This document shows positions 16,892-25,549 of a stretch of DNA of 64,000 nucleotides, in pieces; position 1 is the first letter of the stretch; every line of letters begins with the position of its first letter. The stretch lies in assembly GCF_900176515.1 (NCBI RefSeq), contig NZ_FWXV01000008.1, forward strand, positions 124,001 to 188,000, written 5' to 3'. The notes below the pieces were generated by a model. That model was given only the letters and a program-made list of their open reading frames with translations, searched no databases and was not told where the DNA came from. Made by a program: the position numbers and the translations under genes. The DNA comes from Kibdelosporangium aridum. GTDB taxonomy: Bacteria > Actinomycetota > Actinomycetes > Mycobacteriales > Pseudonocardiaceae.

Positions 16892-18228
16892 CGTTGCGCA
16901 CCAGGGTCGGTCTCGCCGGTGGGGCCGTGGTGCTGCTGGCCTTGGCCGTCGCGTCGCTGGTGATTTATCCGACCGTGCAAGGGAACTTGCTTCGCGACAT
17001 CGACGACTCGTTGGTGCAGGCCGTCGCGCAGAGTCCGACCACCGCCCGTCAGCTCAAGCAGAAGTACGTGGATTCCGGCGGCATCGCGCCCATTGAGAGC
17101 CCGGTCAAAATTGGCAGCACGATGGTCCAGATCCTCAGTCCGCCTGTGTTCGCCGGTCCGAACAGTGCCTTCATCGACGTGACCGACCAGGACGTTGACG
17201 TGGCTGACGGAATCGAACCGGCCTACTTCCAGGACATCAATTACGGCGGCGTGGGCTACCGCGTCTACACCGCACCGATGCCAGGGACGCGAGGTGTGCT
17301 GGTCCGGGTTGCTCGTCCGCTCGACGACCAGACGGCCGTCGTGACCGCGTTGGCAGCGTTGTTGATCGGACTCACCCTGGCCGGTGGCCTGGTGGCCGCG
17401 CTCGGTGCGCGGCTGGCGGCCCGCCGGGTGCTGCGGCCGGTTGGTGTGCTCACCGATGCGGTCGAACACGTGACTGTGACTCAGGATCTGAAAGCACGGA
17501 TCGATCTGACCGGACGCGACGAGATCGGCCGCCTCGGCAGGTCGTTCGCCACCATGATGACCGCGCTGGACGCTTCCGTGCACGCGCAGCGTCAACTCGT
17601 CGCGGACGCGTCACACGAGTTGCGTACTCCGCTGACCAGCTTGACCACCAACCTCGAACTGCTCGCCGACGGCGACGGCCTGCGCGATCCGGAGGCACCA
17701 GTGTTGGTGCGCGAGGCGATCAACCAGGCACATGAACTGCGGTCGCTGGTCAACAACCTGATCGACCTTGCCAGGTATGGAAAGGACACCGCGCGCACCG
17801 AGGACACCCGGCTGGACCTCGTAGCCGAGACGGTGATCACCAAAGCAACGACACGGGCGTCGGCACCACGGTTCGAGTCGGCGCTGTCGCCATGCCTCGT
17901 GCACGTCGACCCGGACGCGATCGAGCGGGCGATCGGGAACCTGGTGGACAACGCGGTGAAATGGAGCCCGCCCGGCGGACGGGTACTGATCACGGTGGCC
18001 GGCGGAGAGTTCACGATCACCGACGAAGGTCCTGGCATCGCGATGCAAGACGTGCCGTTCGTGTTCGACCGCTTCTACCGCTCGGCGCAGGCGCGATCAA
18101 TGCCTGGCTCCGGACTCGGTCTGGCCATCGTGCGCCAGGTGGTGGAAACCCACGGCGGCAAGGTCGCCGCGGAACCGCTCGGCCGTGGCGTCCGGATGCG
18201 CTTCAGCCTGCCGGTCGTCCGCGACTGA
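16888..18228 (+). CDS. Sensor histidine kinase, MprB-like
   Basis: 446 residues from the ATG at 16888. The order is a membrane segment (about 8-28), an extracytoplasmic sensor region of about 120 residues, a second membrane segment (ALAALLIGLTLAGGLVAAL), HAMP, HisKA with phospho-acceptor His in DASHELRTPL, and HATPase with NLVDNAVKWSP, DEGPGI and GSGLGLAIV. It phosphorylates the response regulator encoded just upstream. The topology fits envelope sensing. It converges with the DsbA-like gene, leaving nine bases between stops. Confidence 0.93.
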   Translation: MTLRTRVGLAGGAVVLLALAVASLVIYPTVQGNLLRDIDDSLVQAVAQSPTTARQLKQKYVDSGGIAPIESPVKIGSTMVQILSPPVFAGPNSAFIDVTDQDVDVADGIEPAYFQDINYGGVGYRVYTAPMPGTRGVLVRVARPLDDQTAVVTALAALLIGLTLAGGLVAALGARLAARRVLRPVGVLTDAVEHVTVTQDLKARIDLTGRDEIGRLGRSFATMMTALDASVHAQRQLVADASHELRTPLTSLTTNLELLADGDGLRDPEAPVLVREAINQAHELRSLVNNLIDLARYGKDTARTEDTRLDLVAETVITKATTRASAPRFESALSPCLVHVDPDAIERAIGNLVDNAVKWSPPGGRVLITVAGGEFTITDEGPGIAMQDVPFVFDRFYRSAQARSMPGSGLGLAIVRQVVETHGGKVAAEPLGRGVRMRFSLPVVRD

Positions 18229-18237
18229 CCCTGTCGG

Positions 18238-18870
18238 TCAGGTTGCCCGGCCGCTGGCTTGCCGGAGCTTGTCGCCGAGCGCCTCGGTGCTCGTCACACC
18301 GACGATCACTTCACCGTTGTCGAAGACGAATCTCGGTACGGTCGTGACACCCTCCCGCCGCGCTGCCGCCACTTGCTCACGTACTTCAGCGCTCCCTTCC
18401 TGTGAGGTGAGAAAGTCGCGCACCCGTCCGCCAGCCAAGCCGATCCGCTCAGCCAACTCGGTGAGTTGCGCGTGATCGGCGATGTTCACGCCGTCGCGGA
18501 AGTAGGCATCGAAGAGGGCGGTCACCAGTGCGGACTGGACCGCGGCACCGTGCTCGTGCAGCGCAAGCCACCGCAACCGGTGCGCGGTGAAGGTGTTGAC
18601 CGCGATCGCACGGTCGAACCGGTACTCGACCCCTTCACTGGCACCGAGTTGTGTCATCCCCGTGAGCATCGTTTCAGCTTGTTCCGGGCCGAACATCTCG
18701 GCCACTGTGTCCTTCAGCGGCCGGGGTTCCCTTGGCGCGTCGGGCATGAGCTGGTACGGGCGATGAACGAGCTCGACGTCCAGTTCCGCATCGGCGACCG
18801 CGCGGTGGAACTGGTGCGTGCCGAGGCGGCACCACGGGCACGCGATGTCGTCGTATATCTCCACTCTCAT
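18238..18870 (-). CDS. DsbA-family (FrnE-like) oxidoreductase
   Basis: 210 residues from the ATG at 18870; the frame is open further upstream but loses homology. The active-site CPWC at residues 11-14 sits in a thioredoxin fold with a long helical insertion, and a cis-Pro is visible in VTTVPRFVF. There is no signal peptide, as in the cytoplasmic FrnE/2-hydroxychromene-2-carboxylate isomerase-like branch. FrnE was named from an antibiotic cluster, but members are widespread. The role is probably thiol-disulphide chemistry in the cytoplasm; the substrate is unknown. Confidence 0.85.
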   Translation of the reverse strand: MRVEIYDDIACPWCRLGTHQFHRAVADAELDVELVHRPYQLMPDAPREPRPLKDTVAEMFGPEQAETMLTGMTQLGASEGVEYRFDRAIAVNTFTAHRLRWLALHEHGAAVQSALVTALFDAYFRDGVNIADHAQLTELAERIGLAGGRVRDFLTSQEGSAEVREQVAAARREGVTTVPRFVFDNGEVIVGVTSTEALGDKLRQASGRAT

Positions 18871-19056
18871 GCCTGTGAGGGTTCCGGCGCTGGGGTGTCC
18901 GGGCCAGGCTGCGGTTTTACTAGCCCCGGCAGGGCCAGGCTCACCGTTGAATTTTCCCACTGAACTTTTCGCGGCGGTGTCGAATGGCGCCGACCGCGTT
19001 CGTAGCCAAGGTGAGAGACCGGCAACGGGCCGGTCGCCCCGCACCGGAGGCCCACG

Positions 19057-19563
19057 ATGTCCGTCACGACCAGCCAGCCCGCCGTGGACCAGGAGTTTGT
19101 CAGCGCCACTCTGATTTTCGCCGTGCCCGCCGCGAAGGTTTTCGCGGTCCTGGCAGACCCGACGACCCACTCGGCGATCGACGGCACCGGCTGGGTTCAG
19201 CAATCCGTCGACCGGACGCCGTTGACCGAGGTCGGGCAGCTCTTCCGGATGGACATGCATCACGGCAACCACCCCGACGGTGACTACCAGGTGGTCAACA
19301 AGGTCCAGGTGTTCGACGCGCCGCGCACCATCGGCTGGCTGACGGGATACGACAAGGGCAACGGTGACCTGGAGTTCGGCGGCTGGATCTGGCGTTACGA
19401 CCTTGCACCGCTTGGTCCTGCCCAGACTGCGGTCACGCTCACCTACGACTGGTCAGCGGTGCCGCAGCACATCCGCGAGTACATCCAGTTCCCGCCGTTC
19501 GGGCCTGAGCATCTCACCAACTCGCTGCAGCACTTGGCCGAGCTCGCCACACCTAGGCCCTGA
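19057..19563 (+). CDS. SRPBCC (START-like) family protein
   Basis: 168 residues, six bases after GGAGG. The fold signature is an N-terminal strand (ATLIFAVPAAKVFAVLADP), a central WVQQSV/ MDMHH segment and a C-terminal helix FGPEHLTNSLQHLAEL. SRPBCC proteins bind hydrophobic ligands in a deep pocket, and this type is common beside ArsR regulators in actinobacteria. Its last 121 bp are overlapped by the convergent regulator gene. The ligand is unknown. Confidence 0.82.
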   Translation: MSVTTSQPAVDQEFVSATLIFAVPAAKVFAVLADPTTHSAIDGTGWVQQSVDRTPLTEVGQLFRMDMHHGNHPDGDYQVVNKVQVFDAPRTIGWLTGYDKGNGDLEFGGWIWRYDLAPLGPAQTAVTLTYDWSAVPQHIREYIQFPPFGPEHLTNSLQHLAELATPRP

Positions 19564-20579
19564 ACCTGGGGCTGTTCGACTCCTGCAGCGACGAGTTGGT
19601 CACCGAGCGGCGTACGGCGGTAGAGCACCATCCTCCCGTCGCGCCGCGCGGTGACGATGCCAGCCTTCGCGAGTGCCTTGAGGTGGACGTTCACCGTCGG
19701 CGGCGCGGAACCGAGCTGCGCTGCCAGCTGGGTCGTCGACATCGGCAGATCGAGCAGGGCGAGGATGGTCGCCCGCGCGCCACCGACGACCGCGGCGAGT
19801 GGCGCGTCGGCGGTCGCGGTCCTGCCGGACTCCCAAAGTGTGCCGAGGCCACGCGGTGGATAGGTGAGGCTCGGCATCGGATCCGCCGTGCTGACAAGGA
19901 CATCCGGCCAGGCGAACGCGCACGGCACGAGCAGCAGTCCTCGGCCACGCAACTGCAGACGGCCCTCGAAGTACTTGACGATCGTCAGCAGGTCGCCGCG
20001 GAAGGCGACCGACGGGTGCAATGACCGGAACAGCAGATCGACGCCGCCGGAGGCGAGTTCGTCGAGCCGGTAGGCGAGATCCGCTTGGAGCAAGGCGTTC
20101 AGTCGCGGCCAATGTGGTGCGATCGCGACGTCCCAGTAGCGCTCGAGCTGGGTGACGATCGTGCGCACGGCCCGCTCCGGATCGTCGGCGAGCCGCAGGA
20201 CCAGCGCCTCTCGCCGCTCGCGACCCGGACCCTGCTGAGCGACGTCGTGCCTGGCGAGGTGGTCGAGTTCGTAGCGGACGACGTCAAGGGGCGTCGCCGC
20301 GATTTCGGCGAGCCCGTCCTCGATGCCGGTGCTGCCGCCGGACGGCAGCGGGCCGAGGAAATCAGGCAGGTAGCCCTGTGGCCGCACCAGCGCGGAAAGC
20401 AGTTCCAGGTCGACGGTTCGTGGCAGGCCGGTGTCGGCGAGCCAGCCGAGCCAGCGGCCGTGCAGTCCGCCTCGGCGGCCCGCGCTCAGCACCCGCAAGC
20501 TCTTGACGGCCTCGCCGATCGGCGAGATCGCGAACCTGATCAGCCGGTAGTCCTCCGCGGTGAACTCCAGCTCGATCAT
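19443..20579 (-). CDS. ArsR-type winged-helix regulator with N-terminal sensory region
   Basis: 378 residues. Residues about 1-240 match the large DUF5937-like module seen in actinobacterial regulators (ends in TYPPRGLGTLWESG). The C-terminal winged helix is ArsR-like: ILALLDLPMSTTQLAAQLGSAPPTVNVHLKALAKAGIV and a wing RRDGRMVLYRRT. The last ~40 residues after the natural wing (Cys-rich, reading across the opposite gene) look like a non-homologous extension. The start ATG at 20579 faces the questin-oxidase-like gene, 65 bp away, so it may control that gene and the reductase after it. Confidence 0.8.
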   Translation of the reverse strand: MIELEFTAEDYRLIRFAISPIGEAVKSLRVLSAGRRGGLHGRWLGWLADTGLPRTVDLELLSALVRPQGYLPDFLGPLPSGGSTGIEDGLAEIAATPLDVVRYELDHLARHDVAQQGPGRERREALVLRLADDPERAVRTIVTQLERYWDVAIAPHWPRLNALLQADLAYRLDELASGGVDLLFRSLHPSVAFRGDLLTIVKYFEGRLQLRGRGLLLVPCAFAWPDVLVSTADPMPSLTYPPRGLGTLWESGRTATADAPLAAVVGGARATILALLDLPMSTTQLAAQLGSAPPTVNVHLKALAKAGIVTARRDGRMVLYRRTPLGDQLVAAGVEQPQVQGLGVASSAKCCSELVRCSGPNGGNWMYSRMCCGTADQS

Positions 20580-20644
20580 GGCGTCAGTTTAGTTCTGAGC
20601 CTAATCCTGGTCGAAATCCTCGTCCCCGGGCAGCGTGTACTGCC

Positions 20645-21703
20645 ATGAGCACTGTGGATGACTTGCTGACCGCCTACGAGCGGCTCCACGGCGCCGGTCC
20701 GGAGTTCGGCGGCGACGAGGAAGGCAACCATGGACTGACCAACCATGGGCCGATGGCCGTGGAGGTGATGGTGCGCCGCGGACTCGACATACCGATCGAG
20801 AAGTGGCTCGACGGATACGTCGGCCGCCTCGACGATCTCCCGACGGCTTCCTCCCGAATCGACTCAGGCGACTGGCGCGAGGCACTCGGCGATCACCGCC
20901 GCGTCGCGGACTGGACGGCTTACTTCCGTGAGCAACTGCGGCGTGCACCGTGGCACGACGTGCTCGCCGCGTGGTGGCCGGAACTGCTGCCTGGCATCGC
21001 CGCAGGCTCGACCCACGGGGTGATTCGAGTTGGGCACGCCGTCCGGACGCTCATGATCACCGACCATCCCCACGTCCTCGACGAACTCGCCAACGGACTG
21101 GCGTTCTGGGCGGCACGCTGGCGTCCGATCGCGACGGCACAAGGCGAAGGCACACTCGCCCCCGCCACAGCGCTGGACGCGCTGCCCCAACTGCCTGACC
21201 AGACCGGTTTCATCGCGCACCGAATCGGCCGGCTCGGCACACTTCCCGAGTGGCCGGGCGCGGTCGGCGCCCTTCGCGTGCCGGACGATCCCGGCGCGAT
21301 CCGCACCACGTTGACCCAACTCATCGACGCTGCGGTCCTTCGGTACCTCGCCGTCGGCAGGGACGCGCCCGTGCTGCTGGTCCACACCGCGACCGCGCCG
21401 AACGCCGTCCTGCACTGCCTTCCTGTGCTCCCGCAACAGCTCTGGCGGCCGAGCCTCGCCGCGGCGTGGACCGCGACGGCGGCGATCACGGTCATGTATG
21501 CCAGCCACCCCGATACCGCCTCGACGTCCGTCACGGGCACCGACGTCGTGGGGAACTTGCTCGACCGGGCCTCCGCACACCGCGACGAGCACGTGCTCAA
21601 GTTCGCCGACACCGCGATCGAGTCCTACGCACGAACCGGCGACCGGGCGACGATCGCCGCCGCGCATCTCGCCGCCGACCTCATCGCCGCGCCCGCGGCA
21701 TAA
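20645..21703 (+). CDS. Questin oxidase-like (DUF4243) protein
   Basis: 352 residues starting at the ATG at 20645. Conserved family features are NHGPMAVEVM near residue 32 and a repeated histidine pattern such as STHGVIRVGHAVR near 120. The fungal family member GedK is known to oxidise questin by ring opening in geodin biosynthesis; bacterial homologues are mostly uncharacterised. It precedes a RibD-C reductase by 25 bp and is divergent from the ArsR-type gene, suggesting a regulated detoxification or oxidation unit. The function here is inference. Confidence 0.78.
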   Translation: MSTVDDLLTAYERLHGAGPEFGGDEEGNHGLTNHGPMAVEVMVRRGLDIPIEKWLDGYVGRLDDLPTASSRIDSGDWREALGDHRRVADWTAYFREQLRRAPWHDVLAAWWPELLPGIAAGSTHGVIRVGHAVRTLMITDHPHVLDELANGLAFWAARWRPIATAQGEGTLAPATALDALPQLPDQTGFIAHRIGRLGTLPEWPGAVGALRVPDDPGAIRTTLTQLIDAAVLRYLAVGRDAPVLLVHTATAPNAVLHCLPVLPQQLWRPSLAAAWTATAAITVMYASHPDTASTSVTGTDVVGNLLDRASAHRDEHVLKFADTAIESYARTGDRATIAAAHLAADLIAAPAA

Positions 21704-21728
21704 CCCCAACACCCACAAAGGAGAAACC

Positions 21729-22301
21729 ATGCGCACGCTGATCTCGACCTCGTTCGTCTCGCTGGACGGCAAGCTCGACCCGACCGGGGGCGATCCGGAA
21801 CTGCACAGCACCAAATGGACGTTCAAGACCGTCGAGTTCCTGCCGGAGGCCTACGAGATCAAGGGCCGGGAGCAGGAGGAGGCCGGGGCGCTGCTGTTGG
21901 GCAGGGCGAGCTACGAGCTGTTCGCGCCGGTGTGGCCCGGGATGGCGGAGTTCGCCCGCTACAAGGGACTGCCGAAGTACGTCGTCTCCACCACCCTCAC
22001 CGAGGACGACCTCGTCGACGACTGGGGCGACAACACCATTCTGCGCTCGCTCGACGAGGTGGCCGAACTCAAGGACACCGAAGGCGACCCGATCCTGGTG
22101 CACGGCAGCGCGACCCTCAACAGAGCCCTGCAGGAGGCCGGCCTCATCGACCGCTATCACCTGCTCGTCTTCCCAGTCCTGCTCGGCGAAGGCAAACCGC
22201 TGTTCAGCGACGCTGACCTACCCGCCACCCGGCTCAAGCTCGTCGAGCACGAGGTCTACGCCAACGGGATCCAGAAGCAGGTGTACGACGTGGTGCGGTG
22301 A
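21729..22301 (+). CDS. Dihydrofolate-reductase-like (RibD C-terminal) protein
   Basis: 190 residues from the ATG at 21729 (AAAGGAGAAACC precedes it). The family features are the N-terminal TSFVSLDGKLD, the nucleotide-contact GALLLGRASYELF, the HGSATLNRAL loop and FPVLLGEGKPLF. These NADPH-dependent reductases are numerous in actinobacteria and rarely have known substrates. A paralogue of the same family is at 28393. It is probably co-transcribed with the questin-oxidase-like gene. Confidence 0.85.
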   Translation: MRTLISTSFVSLDGKLDPTGGDPELHSTKWTFKTVEFLPEAYEIKGREQEEAGALLLGRASYELFAPVWPGMAEFARYKGLPKYVVSTTLTEDDLVDDWGDNTILRSLDEVAELKDTEGDPILVHGSATLNRALQEAGLIDRYHLLVFPVLLGEGKPLFSDADLPATRLKLVEHEVYANGIQKQVYDVVR

Positions 22302-22317
22302 GCTGCCGGGCCGGGCG

Positions 22318-22350
22318 GCCACGCCGACAGTGATCACGTGTCGGCGTGGC
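22318..22350 (+). terminator. 12-bp hairpin terminator
   Basis: GCCACGCCGACA pairs perfectly with TGTCGGCGTGGC around a nine-base loop, 17 bp after the reductase stop. Confidence 0.75.
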
Positions 22351-22496
22351 GTCTGGTCTCAAGCTGAACATCGTTGAGACACAGGGAAATCTCGAAAGTG
22401 GGGTAGGTGATCGGGGTCACAGGCCGGGGCCCTATCATGGCGCCGTCTGCTTCTCCCTTCCCCGAAGTCCTTTCTCTCGAAAGGGGAATACCCACC

Positions 22497-23909
22497 GTGC
22501 CCGAGATCATCAGCTCCCTGTTCGGCCGCTCGAAGAACGACACAGCCAGCACCCGCGAGGACGCCACGGCTACCCCCATCATCCAGCCCTACGGCGTCCC
22601 GGCCGAAAGCACGAACGTGACGACGATCGCCGAAACCCCTGCCACCAACACGATCGACGTCGAGCCGACCGACGCCGCGACCACCGACGCCGCCGACGAC
22701 ACCGAGGCCACCCCGAACGCGGACGCCGCGGTCGAGACCGTTGAAGCGGAGTCGACCGACGCCGACGCCGCTGACAGCGACGACTCCATCGAGTCGGAGG
22801 ACGCTGTCGATCAAGCCGACGATGACGAGGCTGCCGCGAGCGAAGCCACGGCCGAGGACGCTGCGGAGGAGGCCGATGAAGCCGCTGCGGACGAGGCCGC
22901 GGCGGATGATGCGGTGGGGGATGATGCGGTGGCAGACGAGGTGGTGGCGGAGGAAGCTGCTGAAGATGAAGCCGTCGCAGACGAGGCCGTTGTCGATGAA
23001 GCAGCGGCGGACGACGCGGTGGCAGATGAAGCGGTAGGAGAGGAAGCCGCCGAAGATGAAGCCGCTGCGGACGAGGCCGCGGCGGATGATGCGGTGGGGG
23101 ATGATGCGGTGGCAGACGAGGTGGTGGCGGAGGAAGCTGCTGAAGACGAAGCGGTCGCGGATGAAACCGTTGCGGATGAAGCGGTGGGGGAGGAAGCGGT
23201 CGCAGGCGAACCGGCTACAGAGGAGGTAGCCGCCGCCGAGTCGGAGGACGCTGTCGATCAAGCCGACGATGACGAGGCTGCCGCGAGCGAAGCCACGGCC
23301 GAGGACGCTGCGGAAGAGACCGACGAAGCCGCCGACTCAGCCACCGACGACGAAGCGGTCGCTGAGGAAGCCGCTGTCGACGAAGCTGCAGACGATGAAG
23401 CTGTCGTAGACGAAGCCGCCGCGGATGAAGCGGTCGCGGGCGACGACCCCACTCAGGCACCCGCCATTGAGGACAGCGAGACCGCGGATGCGGCCGAACC
23501 CGTTGCCGCCGAAGTCGAAGACAAGGCCGAAGCCGGAGCCGAAGACGCACCGGTCGTCGCTGTGATCGACACCCCCGACGCTCAGCCAGCCGCTGCGGAG
23601 ACGGAGACCCGGCCCGCGGCAGGCGCTCGCGGAACCGTCTCGGTGGCCGACAGTGTCGTGACGAAGGTCGTCAACATCGCGGTCGGCGCGATCGATGGCG
23701 TGCACGCCTTTGCCGACGAGGGCATCCTGGTCGCAGTGGACGAGGACGTCGCCACGATCAAGGTCTCGTTGGTGCTCGAGTACGGCCACGCCCTCAAGGC
23801 ATTGGCCGAGCAGGTCCGGATCGCTGTGATCGACGCTGTCGAGCAGTTCCTCGGCCTCGACGTCGCGGCGGTGGACATCCACGTCAGCGACATCCACGTG
23901 CCTGCCTGA
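22497..23909 (+). CDS. Large acidic repeat protein with C-terminal Asp23/Gls24 domain
   Basis: 470 residues from the GTG at 22497, ten bases after AAGGGG; ATG 22437 and GTG 22407 are in frame upstream but lack a ribosome site. Residues about 60-370 are almost only Ala, Asp, Glu and Val in repeats such as DEAVADEA, giving an extremely acidic, probably helical or disordered stalk. Residues about 375-470 form an Asp23/Gls24 domain (GTVSVADSVVTKVVNIAVGAI start, LEYGHALKALAEQVR, DVAAVDIHVSDI end), a family tied to envelope stress and alkaline shock. Long exact DNA repeats lie in the stalk. There is no signal peptide or membrane segment. The role is unknown; a membrane-peripheral scaffold is one idea. 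Confidence 0.8.
   Translation: MPEIISSLFGRSKNDTASTREDATATPIIQPYGVPAESTNVTTIAETPATNTIDVEPTDAATTDAADDTEATPNADAAVETVEAESTDADAADSDDSIESEDAVDQADDDEAAASEATAEDAAEEADEAAADEAAADDAVGDDAVADEVVAEEAAEDEAVADEAVVDEAAADDAVADEAVGEEAAEDEAAADEAAADDAVGDDAVADEVVAEEAAEDEAVADETVADEAVGEEAVAGEPATEEVAAAESEDAVDQADDDEAAASEATAEDAAEETDEAADSATDDEAVAEEAAVDEAADDEAVVDEAAADEAVAGDDPTQAPAIEDSETADAAEPVAAEVEDKAEAGAEDAPVVAVIDTPDAQPAAAETETRPAAGARGTVSVADSVVTKVVNIAVGAIDGVHAFADEGILVAVDEDVATIKVSLVLEYGHALKALAEQVRIAVIDAVEQFLGLDVAAVDIHVSDIHVPA
22791..22867 (+). repeat. 77-bp exact direct repeat, copy 1
   Basis: Identical to 23238-23314, 447 bp away, both inside the acidic repeat gene. It starts GAGTCGGAGG and ends CTGCGGA. Identity at synonymous positions points to recent duplication or conversion. 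Confidence 0.9.
22875..22966 (+). repeat. 92-bp exact direct repeat, copy 1
   Basis: Identical to 23055-23146, exactly 180 bp (60 codons) downstream. Begins GATGAAGCCG and ends GCTGAAGA. Confidence 0.9.
23055..23146 (+). repeat. 92-bp exact direct repeat, copy 2
   Basis: Second copy of the 22875-22966 segment, in the same reading frame. Confidence 0.9.
23238..23314 (+). repeat. 77-bp exact direct repeat, copy 2
   Basis: Second copy of the 22791-22867 segment, in the same reading frame. Confidence 0.9.
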
Positions 23910-23925
23910 CCGCAACCTCAGTGGA

Positions 23926-23959
23926 CTCGGTCTTGGGTGCGCCCGCACCCAAGACCGAG
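23926..23959. terminator. Perfect 16-bp bidirectional terminator
   Basis: CTCGGTCTTGGGTGCG pairs fully with CGCACCCAAGACCGAG around a two-base loop, between the convergent Gls24 and aldehyde dehydrogenase genes. Confidence 0.85.
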
Positions 23960-23961
23960 CG

Positions 23962-25536
23962 TCACCGGATGCGGAATCTCCGCATCATCTTCAGTGCGGA
24001 AAGCATTCCCTCGACGTACTTCTCGTAGGTCTGGCCGCGCCGCGGGCCCATGACTTGTTTCTTGAGCACAGCCATATTTATCGCGTCGGTGTACTTGAGC
24101 AGGCCTTGGTCGCCGTGGCGCGCGCCGACGCCCGAGCTCTTGAGACCACCGGACGGCGTGCCCTTCGAGGCGTACGCCGTGGCCAGGATGTCGTTGATGT
24201 TGAGGTTGCCGGACTCGACACGTGACGCCACGGCGCACGCAGCGTCGACATCGCCTCCCCAGACTGAGGCGTTGAGGCCGTAATCGGTGTCGTTGGCGAG
24301 CGCCACAGCTTCATCGACGGTGCCGTACTTATGCAGTGCGACAACCGGTCCGAAGGTTTCGGTGACGCCGCAGCGCATGTCCTTCGTGACGCCTTCGAGA
24401 ATCGTCGGCTCGAAGAACGCCGGGCCGAGGTCGGGCCGGGGCTTGCCCCCGCAGAGGACGGTGGCGCCTTTGGCGACGGCGTCGTCGACGTGCGATTTGA
24501 CGCGGTGCATGTGGTCGACGGAGACGAGCGAGCCCATATCTGGCCCGAAGTCATAGGAAGCGCGGACATCGAGTGCTTCCGCCTTGGCCACGAACGCGTT
24601 CTTGAATTCGTCGTAACGGGACTCCGGCAGGTAGATCCGCTCGATGTGCATGCAGATCTGACCAGTGTTGCCGAACGCGCCGAAGACCGCGCCTTGCACG
24701 GCTTCCGTCATGTCGGCGTCCTCGAGCACGATCATCGGGTTCTTGCCGCCGAGCTCAAGGCAGCAGCCGATGAGGTTGCGGCCGGCCCGCTCGCCGATCA
24801 CCCGGCCGGTGGCCGTGGAGCCGGTGAACATCACGTAGTCGGCGTTGTCGATCAGGGTGGGACCGACGTCCGGGCCCTCGCCGCACACCACTTGGAACAG
24901 GCCTGCCGGTAGGCCGGCTTCTTCCAGCAACTGGACGCCGTACAAAGGCGAGAGCGCCGTCTTGTTGTCCGGCTTCAGCACGACCGCGTTGCCGGCCATC
25001 AGCGCAGGCACCGCATCGGAGATACCAGTGGCGAACGGGAAGTTCCACGGAGCGATGATGCCGACGACACCCTTTGGCTGCCGGATCTCGGTGGAAGTGG
25101 TCAGGAGCGGAACCGGCCCGCCGCGCCTCGTCGGTGCCAGCAGTTTGGCGGCCCGTTTGAGATAGTGGCTCATCACCATGGGCGGGTCGCAGGTCTCCTC
25201 GATCGCCATCCGCCGGTTCTTGCCACTCTCGACTTGGATGAGATCGGCGACGGTCCGCGCGTTGTCGACGAAGATCGCATGCGCCCGCTTGAACACCGCC
25301 AGCCGGTCCTTGAGCGGTGTAGCGGCCCACTTGCGTTGCGCGGCGCGTGCGACGGCGAACGCCTGCTCGATGTCGCCAGGCGACGACTGCGGCAGTTCGA
25401 CAACCGCGTCGCCCGTGTAGACCTCAGTGAGCGTCCAGGTTGCGCCGGTCGAGCCCGGCACTCTGGCCACGAGACGCTGAACCAGCGCGTCGGTTGTGGA
25501 CGCCGGCCGGGTGAGCCCAAGCGGGGTGAGGGTCAT
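23962..25536 (-). CDS. Aldehyde dehydrogenase, succinate-semialdehyde type
   Basis: 524 residues. Family catalytic residues are present: Asn in APWNFPF, Glu261 in LELGGKNP and nucleophile Cys295 in GQICMH; the NAD-binding FTGSTATGR lies between. It resembles GabD2-type succinate-semialdehyde dehydrogenases, though aldehyde specificity cannot be fixed from sequence. It starts 13 bp after the stop of the GMC oxidoreductase gene on the same strand. The pair would convert an alcohol to an aldehyde and on to the acid, and may share the TetR/KstR-like operator upstream. Confidence 0.9.
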   Translation of the reverse strand: MTLTPLGLTRPASTTDALVQRLVARVPGSTGATWTLTEVYTGDAVVELPQSSPGDIEQAFAVARAAQRKWAATPLKDRLAVFKRAHAIFVDNARTVADLIQVESGKNRRMAIEETCDPPMVMSHYLKRAAKLLAPTRRGGPVPLLTTSTEIRQPKGVVGIIAPWNFPFATGISDAVPALMAGNAVVLKPDNKTALSPLYGVQLLEEAGLPAGLFQVVCGEGPDVGPTLIDNADYVMFTGSTATGRVIGERAGRNLIGCCLELGGKNPMIVLEDADMTEAVQGAVFGAFGNTGQICMHIERIYLPESRYDEFKNAFVAKAEALDVRASYDFGPDMGSLVSVDHMHRVKSHVDDAVAKGATVLCGGKPRPDLGPAFFEPTILEGVTKDMRCGVTETFGPVVALHKYGTVDEAVALANDTDYGLNASVWGGDVDAACAVASRVESGNLNINDILATAYASKGTPSGGLKSSGVGARHGDQGLLKYTDAINMAVLKKQVMGPRRGQTYEKYVEGMLSALKMMRRFRIR

Positions 25537-25549
25537 GGTCCTCTTCCCG

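Noticed and set aside
22791..23314. Possible CRISPR-like or satellite array
   Set aside because: The repeats are in frame in an acidic protein, differ in unit length and have no constant spacer size.
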